A stretch of 29,128 nucleotides of DNA, from positions 1 through 29,128 of the IMG/VR virus record IMGVR_UViG_3300045009_000068. The stretch is one strand, 5' to 3'. The notes under the pieces are model-generated. The model had not been told where the DNA came from. It ran no database searches and saw only the letters and a list, made by a program, of their open reading frames with translations. Both the position numbers and the translations under genes were made by a program. This stretch comes from a virus. Of the stretch, positions 17,305-27,632 are shown piece after piece; position 1 is the first letter of the stretch; each line of letters opens with the position of its first letter.

Positions 17305-19389
17305 ATGCCGACCGTACCAACCACATTCGTCCCACAGGTCAACCCGTCTGGTGGCGGCGACATCGGCGACTTTGCCGCGCCGCCCGTGCAGCCGATGGCA
17401 AACTACACGCCGGAGCAGATGCAGCAGTTCGGACGCGCCATGACGCAGGCCGGCAATGTCGCCTTCAGCGTCGGCGTGGCGATTCAGGACACGATCAACG
17501 AGGCCGAGACTAAGGCTAGCGATGTGTCGTTCCTCGAGCAAGCCAACGCCATCATGCGCGGCCAGAACGGCTACCTGAACACCTCCGGCAAGCAGGCAGA
17601 GGACTCATTTCAGGCCACGCAGGATGCGCTCTCGCAGGCTGGTCAGCAGGCGATGGACCGCCTACAGAACGAATCGCAGCGGCGCATGTTTCAGGGCGTT
17701 CTTGCCCGCAACATGCAATCCTTCCAGATGCAGGCGTTCGCGCACCGTGACAAGGAAGTCAAAGTCTATGCCACCAATGAGGCGAAGATTCGGGCGCAGC
17801 AGTACGTCAATCTAGCCGTGCAGGATTACAAGGCACGCGACCAGGTCGGCGAGGACGGCCTGCCGTCGGGTGCGTTCACGGCCAACCTCGGCGTGGCCCT
17901 GAACGAGGCACGCGCCGCGGGCCGGCTGATGGGCTTTGCCGAGGACAGCGCCCAGATGCGCGAGCTTGAGAACGGCGTGTACACGCTGGCAACTCAGGGC
18001 GTAGTCAATCGCCTGATGCTCGACAGCGACTACAACTCGGCACTGTTGTATGTGCGCGAGCAGCTCGAGCGAGGCCGCATCGACGCGAGCGTGGCCGATC
18101 CCCTGATTGCTTCCCTCGACGCGAACCGCAGGAAGCAGATGGTCGAGGACTTGACCGTCAGCATCAAGACTCAGGGGCTGCTCGACAGCAAGGCCGGCAC
18201 AGCGAACTTCGGCGATGTCGTACCGAATGCGAGGTACGACGTGAATGGCAAACGGCTGGACATGTCGGTCGCGCCTGGCACGCCGATCAACGCTCCCGCT
18301 GACGGCACGATCAAGGCTATCGACGGCAACACCGTCGTGGTGGAAACCGAGGACGGAACGCAATACACGCTCAGCAATGTCGATACATGGGGCATGCTTG
18401 AGCAGGGTGCATCGATCCGCAAGGGTGGGCTGGTTGGCGCGGCAGGCAATGACGGCGAGGCCGTTGACGGTCTGTATCCGGTGGGATACAGCATCAAGCG
18501 CAACGGCAAGGCCATCGACCCGCGCAACGCCAACGCCATCGTTGACATGCCACGCGATGAGGCCACGCCGCCGGCGAGCCTGACCGACGCGCTGCGGATC
18601 GCCGCTGAGATCCCGGATGCGGAAATGCGGCGGCTAGTGCAGTCGAACCTGCGCCAGTCATATCAGCAAGACAAGGCCATCGCAGACTTTGAGTACGGCC
18701 AACGCATTGAGGCCATCGAGCAGTACTTGGCACGTCCCGACGCGACCGTTGCGCAGATCCCGCCCGAGGTCTTCGGTGCGCTCAAGCCCAAGGATCAGGA
18801 CAGGCTGCTCAAGGGCCAGCGTGAGAAGGACGAGGTCGATGTGATGGAACAGATCGCACGCGATCCGTCCATTGTCAGTCGGGAATGGCTGAACGAGAAC
18901 CGTAGTCGTATGACGCGCACGACTTTCAACAAGTTGCTCGGCGACCTGAACGATCCGCCCAAGATGCAGGAAGCAAGCGTAGACGCTGATCTTGTCAACG
19001 CAACGCTTGTGCGTAACGGCTTGAATGATCTTGCGTTTCCGCGGCGGGAGGAACAGAAGTCGGCATCGCTTCTGTTCCGCGACAATGTCACGCAGGCTAT
19101 TAGTTACGAGCAAATGTTGACGGGACGCAAGTTGGGCCGCGAGGAGAAGCAGGCCGTCATTGACAATCTGTTACTTGACCGTGCATTCGATGAGTATGGA
19201 GCAAGCAATGTCATTGCCGCAATGACGCCAGAACAGCAGAGTGAGGCTTATGCCGACATCATCGAAAGCATTCCCGACAAGGAACGCCAGCAGATCAAGG
19301 CCGCTCTCGAAGCAACCAATCAGCGCGTCAACGCCGCGAACATGGCGATGATGTATCTCCAGTACGAACGCATGAAGAAGGCTGAGTAA
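17305..19389 (+). CDS. Putative ejection protein with degenerate M23-peptidase fold, 694 aa
   Basis: Mostly helical (residues 30-300 and 420-694), in the T7 gp15 position between the small and giant ejection proteins. Residues about 310-412 read as an M23 (lysostaphin/LytM) beta fold: RLDMSVAPGTPINAPADGTI, then VVVETEDGTQYTLS, GASIRKGGLVGAAGNDG, YPVGYSIKRNGKAIDP. Compared with active M23 enzymes, the first zinc His maps to Gly315, Asp319 is kept, and the H-x-H pair maps to Pro392-Val393-Gly394. So the fold seems present but the zinc site is lost, and the domain may only bind peptidoglycan or serve as structure. The stop overlaps the next ATG by one base (TAATG). Confidence 0.75.
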   Translation: MPTVPTTFVPQVNPSGGGDIGDFAAPPVQPMANYTPEQMQQFGRAMTQAGNVAFSVGVAIQDTINEAETKASDVSFLEQANAIMRGQNGYLNTSGKQAEDSFQATQDALSQAGQQAMDRLQNESQRRMFQGVLARNMQSFQMQAFAHRDKEVKVYATNEAKIRAQQYVNLAVQDYKARDQVGEDGLPSGAFTANLGVALNEARAAGRLMGFAEDSAQMRELENGVYTLATQGVVNRLMLDSDYNSALLYVREQLERGRIDASVADPLIASLDANRRKQMVEDLTVSIKTQGLLDSKAGTANFGDVVPNARYDVNGKRLDMSVAPGTPINAPADGTIKAIDGNTVVVETEDGTQYTLSNVDTWGMLEQGASIRKGGLVGAAGNDGEAVDGLYPVGYSIKRNGKAIDPRNANAIVDMPRDEATPPASLTDALRIAAEIPDAEMRRLVQSNLRQSYQQDKAIADFEYGQRIEAIEQYLARPDATVAQIPPEVFGALKPKDQDRLLKGQREKDEVDVMEQIARDPSIVSREWLNENRSRMTRTTFNKLLGDLNDPPKMQEASVDADLVNATLVRNGLNDLAFPRREEQKSASLLFRDNVTQAISYEQMLTGRKLGREEKQAVIDNLLLDRAFDEYGASNVIAAMTPEQQSEAYADIIESIPDKERQQIKAALEATNQRVNAANMAMMYLQYERMKKAE

Positions 19390-22300
19390 TGCAGGAAGAC
19401 AACCTGTCGGACATCACGCTGACCCCGCGCATCCCGTCCGCCGAGGAGAATCCGTTCATCCCAATGGCGCAGCAGATGGCGCAGCCGGACCAACTCGGGC
19501 TGAACACGCCAGAGGACAACCCGTTCCTCGCCATTGCCAAGGGCATGGGCGGAGAAGGTCAGCCGCCGGCCATTGGGTCGATTGCTAGCACGCTGTCGAT
19601 CAACCCTGACCAAGCAGCGCAGGCGAGCAAGCTTGGCGGTCAGTTTGGTCTTGGTCAGGACATCGCGCTGCGCAACATGGACGAACTGCGCCGGCGTTCT
19701 CTCATTACTCGCTTGAAGCAGACGGGGATGCTTGAGAAGAACTTGGCACTTGCCGAGTCGCTTGCCAATCCTGCGTTCGCGGCTCAGGCTCACGATGACA
19801 TCGACAACCTGGCCGAAACCGGGTCGTGGATTGACAGCATCAGCAAGGGGTTTGAGGGTGGGTTCCTGATGCAGGAAATGGGAGAACTGCGGTTCTCGCC
19901 ATTGAGCGGTGAAAGGTTCTACGGTGCGACCGAAGCGCAGCAAGAGCGCATTGAACAGGTTCGCAAGCGTATGCAGGAAACGCAGGGAAGCGGAATCCTG
20001 TACATGACGGCGCAAGTCATTGCCCAGCAACTTGCGCAAGCGAAGGGAATTGGCACGTTGGCCCTGACGGGATTTGGCATTGGTGGCGCAGCAGGAGGCG
20101 CACCTGGCGCGATTGCTGTCGGTGGTGTTAGTGCAGCGACTGCGATTGTGCTGACCACAGCGCAGATGGAAGCCGGCCTGCTGTACGACGAACTTGAACA
20201 GGCTGGCGTTGATCCAGAAACGGCTACGACGGCAGCCGTCATTGGCGGCACGATCAATGGTGCTATTGAACTGCTCGGCGCGAAGGTCGCAGCAGCTCCA
20301 TTCCGACCATTGATTCGTCGCCTGATCGCAGACCGCGTTAAAGCATTGGCGATGCCGACGATGCGCACGGCGGCAAAGGGATTCGCTAAGGGCTATGCAA
20401 CGCAGGTTGGCACGGAAACGCTCGAAGAAACCGTCCAGGAAATCACTGCTATGGCAGCGAGCGAAATCGCCAAGGCGGCAGATGGGATTGATTCAGAAAC
20501 AACGTGGACGGACGCGCTGACTCGTATCACCGATGCGGCTATCGGTGGTTTCCAAGGCAGCCTGCTGCTTGGCGGTATTGGCCCCGGAGCCAACTTTATT
20601 GTCGATGCGCGGCGAGCCAAGCAGACTGCTGCCCAGCAGAAGTGGCTTGACGGTTTGCAGGAGCGCGTTGAGGAATCCAAGGTCCGCAAGCGCAATCCCA
20701 ATGCGTTCCAAGAGTTTGTTGAGAAGCAGGTGCAGGGAACGACCGTTGACACGATCTATGTTGAAGCGGAGGAGGCCAAGGCCGTTCTTGCGCAGCTCAA
20801 CCTGACGGCTAGCCAGGTTAACGCGATTGTGCCGGGGTTCGCAGAACAGGTGCGCGAACAGCTTGAACGTGGCGGCGATGTCACGATCCCGACTGCGGTG
20901 TTCTCGGCAAAGCTTGCCAACACGGACCTAGGAAACGCCCTGCGACCGCATATGCGCCTGTCGCCTGATGCGTTGAGCGTGACGCAGTTAGAGGCCGTGC
21001 GTGCCGAGCGCGAGCGTATGTCGGCGGCCGGTCAAGATGTCATCGACGAGCGTCTGGCGGCGGAGGACACGGCGTTCGTTGAGAGTGCTACGCGGGTTGA
21101 GGAAACGATGTACGGCGAGCTGACGGCTGCCGGCCAGTCCGCGACAGAGGCCAAGATCAACGCCGAGTTCTTCCGCAACATAATGTCGTCGCTTGCTGAC
21201 CGCGTTGGCGTAACGCCTGAGCAGATGTTTGAGCGTTACCCGTACCGCGTCCGCGGCGAGGGCCAGGCGGCGGGGCCGATGGAGCAGGCGGCTCAAATTC
21301 CTGCACCAGACGCTGGCGTTTTCGATGTCAACAACCCACCGCAGGCGACGCCTGGTGTGCGAGAGAATGTCGCTGGCGATGCGATTGTTGCGTTGATGGA
21401 CTATGACGGGACGGTGTATTACGACGTAAACGCCACGATGCACGGTGATTTGATTGACACATTCCCAGAGATTGCTGACACTGTTATTGATGGTGGATTC
21501 ATCATTAATGGCAAGTATGTACCGAATATGTCAGACGGTGGGTATGCGGCTATCGAAGGTGGAGACGAGCGCATTGCCGAGGTCAAAGAGTTCACTAAGC
21601 GAGTGAACACGCGCACCACGCCGAAAGGGGATCGTGTCAGATTTGCCGAACCAGGCATAGGCGATCAGTTACAGCAAGCCGCCCCCGGCTTCTACTCCGC
21701 TCTTGAGCGCGAAGTCGCGGCCATTGATGCCAAGGCGTTGACCGCAGCCGGCTGGGGCGAGCGGTTCAAGGGGCTGATCGCTAAGGGCGCGTTCAAGGCT
21801 GACGAGCTTGAGTGGTCCGGCCTCGCCGACTACCTGAAGATGCAGGAGGGCAAGGTGTCGAAGGACACCGTGCTGGAATTCCTGCGCGGCAACGGCGTGC
21901 GCGTGGAGCGGGTGTCTCTTGGGGATAACGCGGATGCGTTGATTGCGGCTGCTAACGCTGGAACTGACGCAGCAGAGAACTTGCTGATCGACGCCGACTT
22001 GATGACTGAAGATTTGGCTCAACAGTTTGCCAAGTATCGCCAGTTCATCGTGGTCCGCACCCCGTTTGGAGCCGAGCAGCGGGCATTAGCGTCTGTACGC
22101 ATCGATACGGCGCTTGGCGAGGCGTTTGGAACGGATCTTGATTACTACATTGAGGCAGAATACGTTGAGCAACCTGCGTCAAAGTATGAGCAATACACGC
22201 TCCCCGGCGGCACGAACTACCGCGAGGTGCTGCTGACGCTGCCAGCTGGATTCCAGGCTCCCATGCCTGCGGTATCGCCTGAAGGTTTGGCTGCGCGGGG

Positions 22301-25300
22301 AGTGATCTTTGCTAAGTACGCGCCGCGGCTTGCGGAACTAGAACGCGAGGGCAACAGCCTGATGTTTGCTGGTCGTGCGCTGACCGACGAGGAAGCGCAG
22401 CGATTGGCTGATGTCCGAAACGAGCGCGACGAAATAGAGGAGCAGCGCAATGCTGAGGCACGCGCTGCATACGAAATTCCAGAACGCCCAGCCGCACCGG
22501 AATTCAGCACTGCGCACTGGGATCAACCCAATGTCCTCGTTCACCTTCGCATGAACAACCGCGTCGATGCAGACGGCAAGCGCGTTTTGTTTGTGGAGGA
22601 AGTGCAGAGCGACTGGGGGCAGACGGGTCGCAAGAAGGGATTTGCAACACCTTTGTTGCAAACCTTGCCAGAAGGAACTGTTGTGTACGAGAAGGGGCAA
22701 CACCCAAAGGAACCACATGTAGCCGTTGTTGAGTTGCCATCAAGCATTGGCGGAAGATCGTTGTTCTACGGCGAAACGGTTGAGGAAGCCACTGCTAACG
22801 CTCTTGCATTTACAAAGCCGGGATCAGTTGCTCGCGCCCCGTTTGTTGAAACCACGGATGGCTGGCTGAACCTTGGGCTGAAGCAAGTGCTGCTCGAAGC
22901 TATGCGCGGCAACTATGACCGCGTGGCGTTTGTAAACGGCAAACAGAGCGCCGAGCGGTATGACTTGAGCAAGCAGGTGAGTTTGGTGTCTGTCAACAAG
23001 CAGGCCGATGGCCGATTCCTGACCTATCTTGAAGGCGTTGATGGCACGGCCCTAATCCGCAACCGCGACGGGTTTAGCGACGCCGGGCAAAAGGTGATGA
23101 CCGCTGAAGAGCTAGAGGCGACTGTTGGAAAAGAAGTCGCACTACAGCTCATTGAGGGCAAGCCCAACAAGGACGGTTGGGTCGATGTACGCGGCGACAA
23201 CCTGCGCGTCGGCGGCGAAGGCATAAAAGAGTTTTATGACAAGATCGTGCCTGCGGCCATGAACAAGCTGCTAAAGAAGTACGGTGGCCTACGCATAGGC
23301 CCAGTTGAATTGGAAGGAATGGCCAACATTCCTAAATACGACATCCTAAACACTGGCAGCAGATGGCAACTAATTGATCGCGCAAGCGGCGAGCGCGTTC
23401 CAAACTCGCCAACGTTTCGCTCTGGTGCGGAAGCAGAGCAATGGATTGCAACAAATACAAACACGGTTCAACCCGGTTTCAACATCACGCCTGAACTCGT
23501 CACGAAGTTGGAGTCCGGGCTGCCGCTGTTTCAAGCCGCCCGCGGTCTCGCCCGCGGCGGATTCGACCCAAAGAAGCTCCTGACCACGCTGAACAAGGAT
23601 GCTGACTTCAGCACCTTTGCGCACGAGACGGCGCACTACTTCCTGACGATTCTTGGGGATGTGGCATCACGGCTTGACGCGCCGGATTTTGTCCGTGCCG
23701 ATATGGACACGCTGCTGCGGTGGTTCGGCGTCAAGGATTTGGCAACGTGGAACGCGATGTCGCTGGACCAGCAGCGTCAGTACCACGAGCAGTTCGCATA
23801 CTCGTTTGAAACCTACCTGTTTGAAGGCAAGTCGCCGAGCGTTGAGATGCAGGGTCTGTTCGATCAGTTCGCACGCTGGCTCAAGCAGGTCTATCAGGGT
23901 CTCATCACCAAGATCAATGACATCTACAAGGCCGAGTTCGGCAAGGATCTGCCGATCCTGACGGGCGAGGTGCGCCAGGTCATGGACCGCATGCTAGCGA
24001 CCGATGACCAGATCGCCCGCGCTCAGGCCATCCGCGAGATGAAGCCGCAGTTCCAGACGCAGGAACAGTCCGGCATGGATGATGCGACGTGGGCGGCCTA
24101 TCAGGAACTTCAAGAGCAGGCGACCGAGCGGGCGGTAGCGGAACTGACTACGGCGACCCTCAAGGAAATGGCGTGGATGTCGCGTGCTCGTGGCCGCAAG
24201 CTGCGCGAGCTACAACGTCAGCACGATGACAAGCGCAAGGAGATCAAGGATCAGGTCACTGAGGATCTGCGCATCCTGCCCGTCTACCGTGCGATGGAGT
24301 TCCTGAGGCGCGGCAAGGTGGTCGATGTTGATGGCACGACCAAGCCGGCGACTGGTCAGTTCAAGCTGTCGGTGGCTGGCGTACAGGCTGTCATGCCGCC
24401 GGGCTTCGATGTCGCCACCCTTGGCCGTGGCCGCTACGGCATGGTCAACGAGGACGGCCTGCACCCTGACCTCATTGCTCCGCTGTACGGGTACGCCAAC
24501 GGCGCGGACCTCGTCACGGCCCTGTCAACGGCCAAGCCATTTGCCGAGGCGGTCGCCGAGCGCACTGACCAGCGGATGCTTTCAGAGTTCAGTGAACTGG
24601 CCGACCCGGCTGCGCGTTCGTTGGCGGTTGATCGTGCCATCCACAACGAGGCACGCGCCCGCCTGATTGCGGTTGAGCAGCGGTGGGCAGCCAAGTTGCA
24701 GCAGCCCGTCAACGTCATCATGGAGGCGGCTAGCCAGGTTGCGGCCGAGATCATTGGGCGGCAGAAAATCCGCACCCTTTCGCCACGCGCCTACGCCGCC
24801 GCAGAGGCCCGTGCTGCCCGTCTTGCGACCTCGGCCTACCGCGAACCCCAGTCGCCCGAGCAGGCTGGTCAGACGGCTGCTACGCGGGCCTACAACGAGG
24901 CCATAGCCGCCGGCAAGACGGTGGATGAGGCGACCGCAGACAGCCTAGCGGCAGGCGTGGAGGCGGTCGCCAAGGCCCGTGAACGGCGTGCCGAGTTCGA
25001 TGCCAAGTTCGGCGGTCAGACCCCGGCAGAGGTCGTGATGCGGGCCAAGCGTCAGCAGCTCTTGCAGAACATGCTTGCTCGTCAGGCGCTTGAGGCCCGC
25101 GCCGAGATCGACCGCGATAGGTCGGCGTTCAAACGGTTCTTTGGCTCGGACGAGAAGATCGCCAAGACCCGCAACATGGAGATAGTGTCGGCGGCCCGCG
25201 CCATCCTCGGCTGGTATGGGTTTGGCAAGCGCGACAAGTCGCCTGCGGAATACGTCGAACAATTGAAGGCGTATAACCCGGCTGCATATGCAACCCTTGA

Positions 25301-27632
25301 GCCGCTGATTCTGCGGGCCACGAAGGGGCCGCAGGACTACCGCGACCTGACGGTTGACGAGTTCCGTGTGCTGCGCGACACGGTTAACGGGCTTTGGATT
25401 CAGGCCCGAAAGGACAAGCAGGTCAAGTTGGCCGACCGCACGATGGCACTTGACGAGGTCGTTGGTGAACTTGACAAGCGACTTGAGGAGATCGGCGTAC
25501 CAACGGTTGTGGCTGGCGAACGCCGAGCACCGACGTCCAGAGACCGTGCCGCTCGCAATTTGATGACGCTGCGCTCCACTATGCGCCGCGTGGAGTCGTG
25601 GGCCGACGCGATGGACGGCGTGTCAACCGTGCGTCCGTTCACGATCTACTTGGTTCGCCCTGTACTTGATGCTGTTGACAAGTTCACGGCTAGCCGCAAC
25701 AAGTACATGAAGCGGTTCCGCGACCTAGTGGTTGGCCTCCAGATGCCGGAAGGAACCATTGCGGCTCCAGAACTCAACTACACCTTCGGCGCTGGCAACG
25801 CCGGCATTGGCAAGGCAGAACTTCTCGGAGCCCTGCTCCATACGGGCAACGCCAGTAACTACCGCAAGTTGCTGCTTGGACGCGGCTGGGGTCAGGAGGA
25901 CAAGTTCGGCAACCTTGATGACACGCAGTTCAGGGCGTTCGTCAAGCGCATGCAGGACGAAGGCGTTCTGACAAAGGCGGACTACGAATTCTTGCAGGCG
26001 ATATGGGATCTCAACGAGGAAATCAAGCCCATCGCCCAGAAGGCGCACTACGAGCTGTACGGGTTCTACTTCACGGAGATCCCGGCGAGCGAGGTGGTCA
26101 CGCCATTCGGAACCTATCGCGGCGGCTACGTCCCGGCTGCTGCCGACAAGTTCATGGTGGCGGATGCGGCGCAGCGTGCCGGCGAGGAAGAGCTTGAGTC
26201 TGACTGGCGCAACTCGCTGCCGAGTACCGGACGCGGGTTCACGAAGGCGCGTGTTGCTGGTTACAACAAACCGCTGTCGCTTGACGTTCGTGTGATCGGC
26301 GCCCACATCGATGCCGCGCTTCGGTTCTCCATGATTCAGCCAGCCATTACTCAGGCGCTGCGCATCCTGCGCTCGCGTGAGTTTGCGGCCCGTCTTGACC
26401 GCGTTGACCCCACCGTCAAGCAGGAACTGCTGATCCCGTGGCTAAACAGAACGGCACGGCAGTTGGTATCGCAGCCTGGCAAGTACAAGGCGGTTGACAA
26501 CTTCTGGCGTGGCGTGCGCACGCGGACGGGCATGTCAATCATGTTCGCCAACCTGCGCAACGCCTTGCAGCAGTTCACGGGTTTGTTCCCGGCTGGACTA
26601 AAGGTGCAGCCTCGCTACCTCACGTCGGCGCTGACCGAGTATGTCGGCTCTCCGCAGCGGACGGCCAACAGCGTTGCTGCCCTGTCGCCTTTCATGGAGG
26701 ACCGCCTGCGGGGTCAGTCGTTTGAGATGCAGGAGCAGATCAACGAGGTGCTGCTGAACCCCAGCCGCTTTGACAGGGTGCAGGCATGGACTGACCGACA
26801 CGGGTACTTCCTGCAACAGGCTTTCCAGAACATGGTTGACGTGGTCACCTGGGTAGGCGCTTACAACCAGTCGCTGTCAACAGCCGATACGACGGTGACG
26901 GCAGAGGAGGCCCAGCGCGAGGCCATCGCCGCCGGCGACGCTGCGGTTCGGTTGACGCAGGGCAGCGTGCGCCCGAGCGACGTGTCTGCGTTTGAGTCTG
27001 GAACGCCGTTCTTCCGCACCCTGACGCAGTTTGCTGGTTACTTCAACATGCTCGCCAACCTGAACGCCACAGAGTATGTCAAGGTCATCCGCGACATGGG
27101 TTTCCGTGGCAACAAGGGCAAGTTGGTCTATATCTACATAATGGGGTTCATGCTGCCGGCGGTGGTTGCCGACGCCATCGTCCGCACGCTCGGCGGTGGG
27201 TGGGAGGACGAGGACGAGGACGGCTATCTGGACACGTTCATAAATTGGTTCTTCGGGAGCCAGATCCGGCAGGGCGTGGCGTTCGTGCCGTTTGGCACGA
27301 CGGCCTACACGCTGCTTACAACGGCGTTCGATGACAAGCCATACAACGACCGTATGACTACTAGCCCATCCGTTGCCTCGCTTGAGGCGGCAACAGTTGG
27401 CGTCGGCAAGGCGGCAATTGCCGTGGTTGACGAGGAGAAGGACGCGACGGGCAGGAACGTCCGCGACGTGCTGACGCTCTTGAGCCTGGCGACCGGGATT
27501 CCGTTCAGCGTGCTCGGTCGCCCCGCCGGGTATCTGATCGATGTTCAGCGTGGCGAGGTCGAACCCACTAGCACCTACGATATGATCCGTGGCACGATTA
27601 CTGGTACTGCCACGCCGGAGAGCAAGCGATGA
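19389..27632 (+). CDS. Giant polyvalent-type ejection protein, 2747 aa, with HExxH and LPD38-like domains
   Basis: The largest gene, in the T7 gp16 position. Visible parts: Gly/Ala hydrophobic segments (about 208-305, membrane-seeking); a helical part to about 650; a conserved-looking module (about 755-1400) with FYSALEREVAAID, ADELEWSGLADYLKM, VLVHLRMNNRVDADGKRVLF, EVQSDWGQ (1071-1078) and GGEGIKEFYDKIVP (1275-1288), a pattern I connect with large phage and conjugative-element polyvalent proteins; a zincin with H1412-E-T-A-H1416 and likely third ligand E1467 in HEQFAYSFETYLFEG; a charged coil (about 1570-1630); and an LPD38-like C-terminus (about 2060-2740) with one membrane-like helix (about 2577-2604) and an acidic WEDEDEDGY. 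No lytic transglycosylase motif is seen. It probably enters the host with the DNA, forms part of a channel and carries enzyme modules. Confidence 0.8.
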   Translation: MQEDNLSDITLTPRIPSAEENPFIPMAQQMAQPDQLGLNTPEDNPFLAIAKGMGGEGQPPAIGSIASTLSINPDQAAQASKLGGQFGLGQDIALRNMDELRRRSLITRLKQTGMLEKNLALAESLANPAFAAQAHDDIDNLAETGSWIDSISKGFEGGFLMQEMGELRFSPLSGERFYGATEAQQERIEQVRKRMQETQGSGILYMTAQVIAQQLAQAKGIGTLALTGFGIGGAAGGAPGAIAVGGVSAATAIVLTTAQMEAGLLYDELEQAGVDPETATTAAVIGGTINGAIELLGAKVAAAPFRPLIRRLIADRVKALAMPTMRTAAKGFAKGYATQVGTETLEETVQEITAMAASEIAKAADGIDSETTWTDALTRITDAAIGGFQGSLLLGGIGPGANFIVDARRAKQTAAQQKWLDGLQERVEESKVRKRNPNAFQEFVEKQVQGTTVDTIYVEAEEAKAVLAQLNLTASQVNAIVPGFAEQVREQLERGGDVTIPTAVFSAKLANTDLGNALRPHMRLSPDALSVTQLEAVRAERERMSAAGQDVIDERLAAEDTAFVESATRVEETMYGELTAAGQSATEAKINAEFFRNIMSSLADRVGVTPEQMFERYPYRVRGEGQAAGPMEQAAQIPAPDAGVFDVNNPPQATPGVRENVAGDAIVALMDYDGTVYYDVNATMHGDLIDTFPEIADTVIDGGFIINGKYVPNMSDGGYAAIEGGDERIAEVKEFTKRVNTRTTPKGDRVRFAEPGIGDQLQQAAPGFYSALEREVAAIDAKALTAAGWGERFKGLIAKGAFKADELEWSGLADYLKMQEGKVSKDTVLEFLRGNGVRVERVSLGDNADALIAAANAGTDAAENLLIDADLMTEDLAQQFAKYRQFIVVRTPFGAEQRALASVRIDTALGEAFGTDLDYYIEAEYVEQPASKYEQYTLPGGTNYREVLLTLPAGFQAPMPAVSPEGLAARGVIFAKYAPRLAELEREGNSLMFAGRALTDEEAQRLADVRNERDEIEEQRNAEARAAYEIPERPAAPEFSTAHWDQPNVLVHLRMNNRVDADGKRVLFVEEVQSDWGQTGRKKGFATPLLQTLPEGTVVYEKGQHPKEPHVAVVELPSSIGGRSLFYGETVEEATANALAFTKPGSVARAPFVETTDGWLNLGLKQVLLEAMRGNYDRVAFVNGKQSAERYDLSKQVSLVSVNKQADGRFLTYLEGVDGTALIRNRDGFSDAGQKVMTAEELEATVGKEVALQLIEGKPNKDGWVDVRGDNLRVGGEGIKEFYDKIVPAAMNKLLKKYGGLRIGPVELEGMANIPKYDILNTGSRWQLIDRASGERVPNSPTFRSGAEAEQWIATNTNTVQPGFNITPELVTKLESGLPLFQAARGLARGGFDPKKLLTTLNKDADFSTFAHETAHYFLTILGDVASRLDAPDFVRADMDTLLRWFGVKDLATWNAMSLDQQRQYHEQFAYSFETYLFEGKSPSVEMQGLFDQFARWLKQVYQGLITKINDIYKAEFGKDLPILTGEVRQVMDRMLATDDQIARAQAIREMKPQFQTQEQSGMDDATWAAYQELQEQATERAVAELTTATLKEMAWMSRARGRKLRELQRQHDDKRKEIKDQVTEDLRILPVYRAMEFLRRGKVVDVDGTTKPATGQFKLSVAGVQAVMPPGFDVATLGRGRYGMVNEDGLHPDLIAPLYGYANGADLVTALSTAKPFAEAVAERTDQRMLSEFSELADPAARSLAVDRAIHNEARARLIAVEQRWAAKLQQPVNVIMEAASQVAAEIIGRQKIRTLSPRAYAAAEARAARLATSAYREPQSPEQAGQTAATRAYNEAIAAGKTVDEATADSLAAGVEAVAKARERRAEFDAKFGGQTPAEVVMRAKRQQLLQNMLARQALEARAEIDRDRSAFKRFFGSDEKIAKTRNMEIVSAARAILGWYGFGKRDKSPAEYVEQLKAYNPAAYATLEPLILRATKGPQDYRDLTVDEFRVLRDTVNGLWIQARKDKQVKLADRTMALDEVVGELDKRLEEIGVPTVVAGERRAPTSRDRAARNLMTLRSTMRRVESWADAMDGVSTVRPFTIYLVRPVLDAVDKFTASRNKYMKRFRDLVVGLQMPEGTIAAPELNYTFGAGNAGIGKAELLGALLHTGNASNYRKLLLGRGWGQEDKFGNLDDTQFRAFVKRMQDEGVLTKADYEFLQAIWDLNEEIKPIAQKAHYELYGFYFTEIPASEVVTPFGTYRGGYVPAAADKFMVADAAQRAGEEELESDWRNSLPSTGRGFTKARVAGYNKPLSLDVRVIGAHIDAALRFSMIQPAITQALRILRSREFAARLDRVDPTVKQELLIPWLNRTARQLVSQPGKYKAVDNFWRGVRTRTGMSIMFANLRNALQQFTGLFPAGLKVQPRYLTSALTEYVGSPQRTANSVAALSPFMEDRLRGQSFEMQEQINEVLLNPSRFDRVQAWTDRHGYFLQQAFQNMVDVVTWVGAYNQSLSTADTTVTAEEAQREAIAAGDAAVRLTQGSVRPSDVSAFESGTPFFRTLTQFAGYFNMLANLNATEYVKVIRDMGFRGNKGKLVYIYIMGFMLPAVVADAIVRTLGGGWEDEDEDGYLDTFINWFFGSQIRQGVAFVPFGTTAYTLLTTAFDDKPYNDRMTTSPSVASLEAATVGVGKAAIAVVDEEKDATGRNVRDVLTLLSLATGIPFSVLGRPAGYLIDVQRGEVEPTSTYDMIRGTITGTATPESKR
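22641..22662. repeat. Inverted repeat TTTGCAAC-N6-GTTGCAAA inside the giant gene
   Basis: Perfect 8-bp arms with a 6-base loop (22641-22648, 22655-22662), inside the AT-richer stretch that codes for the residues just after the EVQSDWGQ motif. It is in frame and read as part of the protein. It may be chance, an insertion scar or an RNA hairpin. Confidence 0.4.
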
